From: Ignavibacteriota bacterium
Lineage (GTDB): Bacteria > Bacteroidota > Ignavibacteria > Ignavibacteriales > Ignavibacteriaceae
NCBI GenBank assembly: GCA_013285405.1
Contig: CP053446.1
Coordinates: 1,711,985 to 1,775,984 of the forward strand
Reading direction: 5' to 3'
Length of the DNA stretch: 64,000 nt
Shown: one piece after another, positions 58,801 to 64,000 of the stretch
Position numbering within the stretch: position 1 is the stretch's first letter
How the letters are laid out: the number at the start of each line of letters is the position of its first letter
The notes under the pieces: model-generated
Seen by the model: only the letters and a program-made list of their open reading frames with translations
What the model was told of the DNA's origin: nothing
Databases searched by the model: none
Position numbers and translations under genes: made by a program

Positions 58801-59144
58801 CCGGTTCCAACATATACTACATTATAGTTATTCGGATCAATTGTTACGCAGCCGATCGAAAATGAGCCATAATTATCAAAAATCGGATTCCAGGTTGTCC
58901 CTGAGTTTGTTGTTTTCCAAACATTTCCGCAGGCAACTGCAACATAAAACTCGTGATAGTCATCAGGATTAACAGCAAAGTCAACTACTCTGCCCGAAGT
59001 AGCTGCCGGACCAATCGATCTGAATTTTAATCCGTTGAATGTTGATGAGCTGTATGGATTTTTGTCTTCTTCTTTTTCTTGTGTGAGAAGAGGAGATGCA
59101 AAAAGTAAAATGAGAATTAAGATGGAGATTAGTTTGTTTATCAT
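55893..59144 (-). CDS. Exported sortilin/VPS10-like propeller protein
   Basis: A 1083-aa protein: signal peptide (MINKLISILILILLFASPL), then many Asp-box repeats of VPS10/BNR type (NVWKTTNSGTTWNPIF, GIYRSEDGGKSFKNIG, GIHKSTDGGKTWTKLTNG) making large propellers to about residue 720. Then comes a beta-sandwich-like part (VSDTQGNVVRKLKDEIKQGI) and a helical end. It lacks the type IX secretion domain. ATG 59144 is chosen over a longer frame to 59213 because AGGTG lies just upstream and a signal peptide begins there. Similar large proteins are common in Bacteroidota and Acidobacteria without a known role. Confidence 0.82.
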   Translation of the reverse strand: MINKLISILILILLFASPLLTQEKEEDKNPYSSSTFNGLKFRSIGPAATSGRVVDFAVNPDDYHEFYVAVACGNVWKTTNSGTTWNPIFDNYGSFSIGCVTIDPNNYNVVYVGTGENNSQRSVSWGDGIYRSEDGGKSFKNIGLKTSEHIAKILIDPRDSKVIYAAAQGPLWGPGGERGLYKSIDYGATWDSVLYISENTGVTDVVMDPRNPDVLYAASYQRRRHVWTLINGGPEGGIHKSTDGGKTWTKLTNGLPSVDIGRIGLAISPVNPDYVYAIVEAAEDKSGFFRTINRGISWEKMSNFKSSSPQYYSELFCDPVDVNKIYIPDTFSQITLDGGKTFTPISTKARHVDDHAIWINPNNTKHFLIGGDGGIYETFDDGKEFHFKENLPIAQFYRVSVDDFEPFYRVMGGTQDNNSMIVPSQTINGEGIVNADYIPLVGGDGYEALADPENPYIIYCEWQYGGLTRHDLQSGEIVSIKPQEGKDEPPYRWNWDTPLILSKHANRLYAAANKVFRSDDKGNSWTVISPDLTRQVDRNKLPIMDKVWSVDAVAKNASTSFYGNIVSLTESPLVEGLIYAGTDDGLIQVTEDGGTNWRKIESFSGIPEMTYVSCLYASRFDANTVYATFDNHKRADFKPYILVSRNRGNSWESISGDLKEPFVVYAITQDHIKSDLLFIGTEYGVFCTIDGGKKWIQLKGGLPTIAVRDLDIQERENDLALATFGRGFYILDNYSSLRNIEQPTLENENYILFPVKDALMFIKRNGTFESIGSSYFKADNPDFGAIFTYYIKETPKSLKDTRQKKEKELIKENKPVSYPTWDELRAEDTEEKSYLLFVVSDTQGNVVRKLKDEIKQGINRITWDLRYASTYPIKTVTDKNESGTPVLPGKYFVEMFMSVDGVLSKIAGPQGFEAKVLNNSTLPVEDRAALAAFQKKFWEFNRAVEGALNSVRDLSAKTDVLIYAIKQTPQAPNSLMENALLIKQETQNILQHLFQDKTIAERNEPTIPTVYDRLNEIASGFWQSNSALTQTQINNLKVASEEFEPLLKQIQTLLEVNVPNLESEMEKYSAPWTPGRVPGWNKE

Positions 59145-59315
59145 TGTAACACCTGAATATTTTGGTAGGAAAATATTTATGATAGTTAAATTTTTAAAAA
59201 ATTTATATGTCAAATTATTGAAACAAGTAAAGTTTTACAATCATTTTTTGATGAATGGAAATTAATTTATGAACAATTGTTTATACCACTAAGTCGCTAA
59301 AAATATTAAACTGCG

Positions 59316-60236
59316 CTAAGGAACAGACGGAGATGGTTTGATACGATTTTTTAATTCATCCTTCCTGATGTTAATTTCATCAGAGGCGGAAAACTTTAAG
59401 TCCGCATCAATTTCAGAAATAAACCAGAACTTAGTATTACCAAATTCCGGTGGTAAATCTCCAATACTCCATTGAGGATATGTTGTTTCAAGAAAGTAAT
59501 ATTTTTTCCCGTTAACAATCAGGTATTCACCTCTTGAATTAATACAAACACCGAGCATTGCGTGTTTATATTTGTAGCTCCACATCATTGCACAGTCGAC
59601 TCCTATTTTTTCCAGAATTACATAAAGCAGTAATGCTTTTGAATCGCAATCACCAAATCTATAAGCCAGAGTCCCCGGAGGTGGAAAAAGATCGAGTGTT
59701 CCACCGGGTCTTTCATACTTAATATTCTGAATAAAAGTTATAACGAAATATACCTTGTCTCTTATTTCAAAATTTTCTTCAAGGAATATTTTATTTAGTC
59801 CCTGAAGAACAGTTTCCATCCGGGGGCTGGAATCAATAAATATTCTTCGATAGATTTCTGCCCAGACTATTTGTGATTCCATAACAGGATCGGAATAACC
59901 TCTTTTCAAACCAAGTTCCCTGTAGCTCATTGACGAAATCTCTTCAACATACTTCATCGCTTCGATTACATCCTTTTCCAAAAGCATGAGAGATAATTTG
60001 TAACTTCTTTTTCGCAGAGAATTATCCACAAACTGCCAGGTAAATAATGACTTGATAACTTTTTCATTAATTGTGGTATCAACTTCAATCTGATATTCGC
60101 GTTTTGATTGATCATTAGTTGAAAAGTTAATTTCCGGAAGTTGAGAAGAAATCCACATCATAACTATTATTACAGCTAAGAAGAGAAATATGAATGAACA
60201 GCCAAAGAAAGATTTTTGTACACAACCTGATTTCAT
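59316..60236 (-). CDS. Membrane-anchored transglutaminase-like protein
   Basis: A 306-aa protein with one N-terminal helix (FIFLFLAVIIVMMWISS). The C-terminal half resembles the papain-like transglutaminase core: the Cys in RFGDCDSKALLLYVILEKIG, the His in YKHAMLGV and an acidic residue in YFLETTYPQW would form the triad. The N-terminal half is helical. Bacterial members act as proteases or cross-linkers, mostly uncharacterised. It is followed downstream by nothing on its strand and preceded by the DUF350 gene 33 bp away, so the two are likely co-transcribed. Confidence 0.75.
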   Translation of the reverse strand: MKSGCVQKSFFGCSFIFLFLAVIIVMMWISSQLPEINFSTNDQSKREYQIEVDTTINEKVIKSLFTWQFVDNSLRKRSYKLSLMLLEKDVIEAMKYVEEISSMSYRELGLKRGYSDPVMESQIVWAEIYRRIFIDSSPRMETVLQGLNKIFLEENFEIRDKVYFVITFIQNIKYERPGGTLDLFPPPGTLAYRFGDCDSKALLLYVILEKIGVDCAMMWSYKYKHAMLGVCINSRGEYLIVNGKKYYFLETTYPQWSIGDLPPEFGNTKFWFISEIDADLKFSASDEINIRKDELKNRIKPSPSVP

Positions 60237-60269
60237 TTTAAATTTACTTCCCGGAAGTTCAGTTAATTA

Positions 60270-60806
60270 TTATCCTATATCGATTAAAGAGACCGGGGGA
60301 AACGGAATCAGCGAGTTTAATATTGTATCAACTCCGGGCTGCAGAAGCAATGCCATCGAAACAATAATAATTCCCAGCAGAATGCCAACTGCAATGTTAT
60401 TTCCTTTTATCTCTTTTAACTCATCAAGGTCTTTGGTCAGCCACATAAAAATTTGAAGTGCTGTGTAGATAGTTGTAAAAGCTATCATTCCACCAAGAAT
60501 GATATGACCGATCATTATTAACGCAGATTGAAAATAGCTAGTTAAAATTGCATCCGGGTTACGAAGTGTATTGCTGAAAATAGTTATTGCAGATTCGATA
60601 GATTTCTTCACTACAAGAATCAGGGCTAAAATTATTGAGCCGTTAAGGATGGCAACCGCGACATTATTATTCTTTAGTTCATCTGATTCATTTATTCCTG
60701 TAATTAGTCGGCGAAAAATTTTAGAGGATATATAAACCAGAGCAACAGCGATTATTAATGAAAGAACAACCTGAACTAATCCGGTTAAGAGCAAAATAAA
60801 GTCCAT
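60270..60806 (-). CDS. DUF350 membrane protein
   Basis: A 178-aa protein with five or six membrane helices. It consists of two similar halves, each with a polar NNNVAVAI or GNNIAVGI motif (NNNVAVAILNGSIILALILV; GNNIAVGILLGIIIVSMALL), as in the YjfL/DUF350 family. Role unknown; often linked with transglutaminase-like and potassium or stress genes in other genomes (from general knowledge). It lies upstream of the transglutaminase-like gene on the same strand. Confidence 0.85.
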   Translation of the reverse strand: MDFILLLTGLVQVVLSLIIAVALVYISSKIFRRLITGINESDELKNNNVAVAILNGSIILALILVVKKSIESAITIFSNTLRNPDAILTSYFQSALIMIGHIILGGMIAFTTIYTALQIFMWLTKDLDELKEIKGNNIAVGILLGIIIVSMALLLQPGVDTILNSLIPFPPVSLIDIG

Positions 60807-60919
60807 TTGAACCCCAAATTATTTATTGATCAAGGAATTTATCATTTTCGAAAAAATCCGGATAAAAAATAATACAATTTGTTTTTATATCTTATTAGTA
60901 AAAGATTAAATTTTAACTG

Positions 60920-61915
60920 ATGAAAAATCCTTCGCTGCAAATATGTGTATTAAAAAAACAAATACTTCGTAATCGGGAAATTTATAATGTGTTTGCAGTG
61001 TTAGTATTCTTATTTTATTCTTGTATGCCAGCAGAAAATGAAATGTTTACTAAAGGAGTTGAAAGCTATGAAAAGCAGATGTATCGTACGGCAATAGATT
61101 ATTTCAGTCAGGCGATAAAAGATGAGCCGGGAAATTCAGAGTTTTACTATTACAGAGCTAAAACAAAAATGCAGCTTGATAGCTGCCATCAGGCTATTGA
61201 AGATTATTCAAAGGCAATTGTTTTAAACAGGAATGTAGCGGACTATTTTATTAATCGGGGACTTGCACGGATTTCATGTCAGAATTTTTATGCTGCAATT
61301 TTAGATTTTGACTATGCTCAGGTTTTGGATTCCACTAACTCAACAATTTATTTCAACCGTGCATTTGCGAAAGAATCTATCGGCGAATATCCAGGGGCTA
61401 TTGATGATTACACAATAGCTATAAGCTATGATTCTGCTAATTATAAATACTTCATCAACAGAGGATTGCTGTTTTCATTTCTTGATAGTTCAAAAAATGC
61501 TATAAAAGATTTCTCTACAGCGGTTAAGATTAATTCCAATAATATAAATGCATATAAAAATCGTGGAGATGAATATTATAAAACAGGCAACTATGCAAAT
61601 GCAATTGCAGATTATAGCAGTTCAATTTTGATTGAACCCCGCAACGTATCACTTTACTATTCAAGAGCGGAAGCAAAACTTGGAATGGGCGAATTTCTTT
61701 CGGCAGTCGTCGATTACACATATATAATTTCCCTTGACCAAAATGATGCGACAGCATACTACAATAGGGGTATCTGTTATGCAAATATTAATATGAAGAC
61801 TAATGCGTGTGAAGATTTTAACAGAGCAGGAGAACTTGGAATGTTTGAAGCTTATGGAGTAATAAAAGAGTACTGTGAAGAAAAAGAAAAGCCAAAAGTT
61901 AAGCTGAAGAAATAA
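60920..61915 (+). CDS. TPR-repeat lipoprotein
   Basis: A 331-aa protein with a hydrophobic stretch VFAVLVFLFYSC and a likely lipid-acceptor Cys near residue 35, followed by eight or more 34-residue tetratricopeptide repeats (YRTAIDYFSQAIKDEPGNSEF, FYAAILDFDYAQVLD, YANAIADYSSSILIEP). Its last unit (NACEDFNRAGELGMFEAYGVI) resembles that of the TPR protein at 5286-6149. A basic tail ends it. The N-terminus is long for a lipoprotein signal, so an internal start is possible. Function unknown. Confidence 0.72.
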   Translation: MKNPSLQICVLKKQILRNREIYNVFAVLVFLFYSCMPAENEMFTKGVESYEKQMYRTAIDYFSQAIKDEPGNSEFYYYRAKTKMQLDSCHQAIEDYSKAIVLNRNVADYFINRGLARISCQNFYAAILDFDYAQVLDSTNSTIYFNRAFAKESIGEYPGAIDDYTIAISYDSANYKYFINRGLLFSFLDSSKNAIKDFSTAVKINSNNINAYKNRGDEYYKTGNYANAIADYSSSILIEPRNVSLYYSRAEAKLGMGEFLSAVVDYTYIISLDQNDATAYYNRGICYANINMKTNACEDFNRAGELGMFEAYGVIKEYCEEKEKPKVKLKK

Positions 61916-61928
61916 TTTCAAAATAGTA

Positions 61929-62065
61929 AAGGCTGTTTCATCATCCTTAATTCAATGCCACCCCAATTTGTGTGGTCCCGATTTTTCCCCTACCCCTAGT
62001 TATGAAGGTAAGTTTAATGGCATTGTAACAGCAGGGAAGTAGCAACAGTTTGTTGAAACAGCCTT
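61929..62065. repeat. 137-bp element with 12-bp perfect inverted ends
   Basis: AAGGCTGTTTCA (61929-61940) and its exact complement (62054-62065) enclose a second perfect 8-bp pair, CAATGCCA (61953-61960) with TGGCATTG (62018-62025), nested inside. It fills the gap between convergent genes. It may be a small non-coding RNA, a large bidirectional terminator or a miniature transposable element. No target duplication was seen. No named RNA family was recognised. Confidence 0.5.
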
Positions 62066-62075
62066 CTGAAAAATA

Positions 62076-62375
62076 TTATTTGAGTATAGTTCCTAAATTT
62101 TCTTTTTTTGCTAAAAGTTGTTCTCTGGTTTCTTCATGATTCGGATCTTTAATTATCGCATCGCTTGGACAAGCAGCGACACACTGTGGTTCATCGTAGT
62201 AGCCGACACATTCCGTGCATTTGTCATAGGCAATATATGTGTGAGTATCATGTAAAGCAGTATGTTCCTGACCATTCAAGTCATACGCAACCCCGCCTGC
62301 ATATATAGCATTGTTTGGACATTCAATTTCGCATGCATTACAATCAATGCAATCATCTGTTATTAAATAAGCCAT
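62076..62375 (-). CDS. 2[4Fe-4S] ferredoxin
   Basis: A 99-aa electron carrier. The first cluster motif is CIDCNACEIECPNNAI (Cys 9, 12, 15, 19). The second is CTECVGYYDEPQCVAACP, with the long insertion between the second and third Cys typical of the YfhL/Alvin type. A helical tail of about 25 residues ends it. It could serve HydABC as the low-potential ferredoxin, but it is 23 kb away and other ferredoxins may exist. Confidence 0.92.
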   Translation of the reverse strand: MAYLITDDCIDCNACEIECPNNAIYAGGVAYDLNGQEHTALHDTHTYIAYDKCTECVGYYDEPQCVAACPSDAIIKDPNHEETREQLLAKKENLGTILK

Positions 62376-62663
62376 TTTTGATTTCCTGTGTTTTAGTTGA
62401 ACGATTATAAAAACACTGGTGAAAAGACAAATACTGTGCCTTTATCGAATTGATGTAGATTAGTTAAAACTATTTTTTAAGAGTGAATTTCTAAAGAAAT
62501 GAATGGACTTTAATAGTGTTAATGGAGGTTGTTCTCAATAATGAAAATGTATTTTCTATTATTTGATTATAATAAAGATAAATGCTCTATTATTGTGGCT
62601 GGCAATTGTTTATGTCTATTATGATTTATCGTCAAAAGATTTTTTAATCCAATCATCAATCAA

Positions 62664-63032
62664 TCAATAATCCTGAGGGAGCGGAACGTTTATATCTTTC
62701 TTTTCCATAATAGTAAGTATGTTTCTGAATCGTGGTAGAAAAGGAATGTACAATCCCACTACTTTTACACGATACGTATTACCAGCCTGGAATAAACGAT
62801 AAATTTCATCTGCGTTGGATTTGTTATTGTGATAATAATTATCTTCATTCAGGAAAACTTCCTTTTCCGAGAAAATAAAATATTTCTTCTTTTCTCCAGA
62901 CCATACTTCTTTATTTGTAACTTTTATATCAATCACTTCTTCAGTGAAAATCGGCTCGAAGAAAACAAAGCCAAAGATCAGGACGCACAATAAAATAATT
63001 ATCCCAAAAAACATTGAAATTTTTGACATCAT
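62664..63032 (-). CDS. Small membrane-anchored protein, possibly DUF1523-like
   Basis: A 122-aa protein with one N-terminal helix (FFGIIILLCVLIFGFVFF) and a beta-rich exported domain. The pattern KYFIFSEKEVFLNEDNYYHNNKS, then LFQAGNTYRVKVVGLYIPFL and RNILTI recalls DUF1523 proteins, in which a nicked-turn domain carries N-E-D and G-x-R-x-P-like motifs. The similarity is weak. It stands alone. Role unknown. Confidence 0.55.
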   Translation of the reverse strand: MMSKISMFFGIIILLCVLIFGFVFFEPIFTEEVIDIKVTNKEVWSGEKKKYFIFSEKEVFLNEDNYYHNNKSNADEIYRLFQAGNTYRVKVVGLYIPFLPRFRNILTIMEKKDINVPLPQDY

Positions 63033-63224
63033 AGAAAAAAATCTCCCTTAATAACTTTTTTACAAAAAATTTGTCGTATTTTAATAATATTTCTCAACCA
63101 CGAATAATGATAGGCTCGTTCAATTCAACATTTTTTATGCCTATTTAACAGGTTTACTAAATTGGGAAATAATAGATTATATTCGCTTTGAAAATTTTAC
63201 ACAATAGACAATTTGAGCGTTTAC

Positions 63225-63965
63225 ATGTCAAAAAGGGCTTATTTATACTTTTTTAGCGGGATCATATTCCTGACTTTTTGTAAAGAGGTGAAAAAAGAAA
63301 ATTCGATCAATTTGCTTACTTTTTCTTTATCTGAATCCATCCCTGTTTCTGAACCTTCGGGATTAGACCTCAGTTCTGATGAAAAATCTTTCTGGGTAGT
63401 AAGCGATCAAAACAGTACTGTTTATCTTTTAGATAACCAGGGAAAAATATTAAAAAAATTTAAAGTCAATGGTGAAGATCTTGAAGGTATAACAGTTATA
63501 GATGACAGTACGCTTGCAGTTGTTCTGGAAATAACACGGGAGGTTGTTGTAATTGATACTTCAGGAAATGAAATTAAAAGAGCGTTTATTGATCTTAGCG
63601 GAGAATTTAATTCTGGTCTGGAAGGAATAACTTATGATTCTGACAAAAAAATATTCTATGTAATAAATGAGAAAAAACCTCGTCTATTAATTACGTTCGA
63701 TCAAAATCTTGTTGAGCAGAGAAGAGACACTTTAAATTTTTCAAAAGATGTATCAGGAATTTATTTTGATTCAACTGATAAAGTTCTCTGGATTTTAAGT
63801 GATGAGAGTCAGAGGATTGTTAAGACTGATCTTTCGGGAAATCCTTTAGAAGAATTTAAAATTAAAGTTGCTCAGCCGGAAGGTATAACTTTCAATAAAG
63901 CCCGAACGAAACTTTATCTGATTTCTGATAAAACTGAAAAATTGTATGTCTTCGACTTTAAATAA
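63225..63965 (+). CDS. SdiA-regulated-like propeller protein
   Basis: A 246-aa exported protein with a hydrophobic N-terminus (AYLYFFSGIIFLTFC, possibly a lipid-acceptor Cys though the residue before it is atypical). The rest is a six-bladed propeller of the SdiA-regulated/YjiK kind: EPSGLDLSSDEKSFWVVSD, LEGITVIDDSTLAVVLE, GLEGITYDSDKKIFYVINE, QPEGITFNKARTKLYLISD. The repeated EGIT motif marks each blade. ATG 63225 is preferred to TTG 63213. Function of the family is unknown. Confidence 0.75.
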   Translation: MSKRAYLYFFSGIIFLTFCKEVKKENSINLLTFSLSESIPVSEPSGLDLSSDEKSFWVVSDQNSTVYLLDNQGKILKKFKVNGEDLEGITVIDDSTLAVVLEITREVVVIDTSGNEIKRAFIDLSGEFNSGLEGITYDSDKKIFYVINEKKPRLLITFDQNLVEQRRDTLNFSKDVSGIYFDSTDKVLWILSDESQRIVKTDLSGNPLEEFKIKVAQPEGITFNKARTKLYLISDKTEKLYVFDFK

Positions 63966-64000
63966 AAACTCAGTTGCAAATAAGTTCAATAACAACAACT

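Noticed and set aside
59145..59213. Longer start for the sortilin-like protein
   Set aside because: The extra 23 residues precede a complete signal peptide, and a good ribosome site (AGGTG) lies directly before the internal ATG at 59144.
61929..62065. SRP RNA or 6S RNA as identity of the structured element
   Set aside because: The conserved SRP core (GGTCAGG with GGAAG and AGCAGC) is not present in either strand, and no 6S-type open bubble could be drawn.
62541..62624. 27-codon frame after GGAGG in the gap upstream of the ferredoxin gene
   Set aside because: The spacing from GGAGG to the ATG is 12 bp and the peptide shows nothing recognisable; it is too weak to call.

Overview
The window is AT-rich and densely coded on both strands. 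It looks like a chromosome of the Ignavibacteria/Chlorobi side of the Bacteroidota. The best evidence is the C-terminal secretion signal (core QNYPNPFNPST, ending in TKKM-[IS]-LLK-like residues) on five large exported proteins, together with Bacteroidota-type hybrid two-component regulation and a bifurcating-type [FeFe] hydrogenase. The lineage is inferred; no rRNA or tRNA gene was seen.

Layout. 0-10.4 kb: core genes (rsmB, rodZ-like, ligA, a STAS protein, a TPR protein, a HAD phosphatase, a PgpH-type HD phosphohydrolase, a Xer recombinase). 10.5-17.3 kb: two large exported propeller-type proteins and a lipoprotein. 17.3-23.8 kb: envelope genes (glycosyltransferase, MsbA-like ABC exporter, O-antigen-ligase-like protein carrying an inserted propeller domain, GlmU-like nucleotidyltransferase). 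23.9-25.3 kb: an intact IS256-family element with an 8-bp target duplication, placed between rpsT and the terminator rpsT probably used. 25.4-32.7 kb: rpsT, queE, queD, truA, a nucleotidyltransferase/small-protein pair, uvrB, DUF423, a methyltransferase and rlpA. 33.4-43.8 kb: hydrogen metabolism, with hydF, hydC, hydB and hydA, an outer-membrane protein, then a sensory hydrogenase fused to a histidine kinase, a lone receiver protein and a receiver-PAS-kinase. 44.2-55.2 kb: a 1365-aa hybrid sensor/AraC regulator, a beta-helix lipoprotein and three tandem exported propeller paralogues. 55.4-64 kb: a STAS protein, a sortilin-like propeller protein, a transglutaminase-like protein, DUF350, TPR lipoprotein, ferredoxin and small envelope proteins.

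How it fits together. HydABC would reversibly couple H2 to NAD(H) and ferredoxin, with HydF as a maturation factor; HydE and HydG are not in the window. The adjacent kinase keeps the four cysteines expected to hold an H-cluster cubane but has Ala where catalytic enzymes have the proton-transfer Cys, as sensory hydrogenases do. It probably reads H2 or redox state and signals to the two receiver proteins that follow. None of these has a DNA-binding output; the nearest DNA-binding regulator is the AraC-type hybrid at 44.2-48.3 kb.

The most unusual thread is a family of dispersed palindromic elements (arms starting GTCATYCCGA or GTCATTGCGAG). Some copies lie between genes, around queE/queD and inside the hydrogenase region. 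Others appear to lie in frame inside coding sequence: in the ATPase domain of the hybrid regulator and in the secretion domains of two tandem exported proteins.
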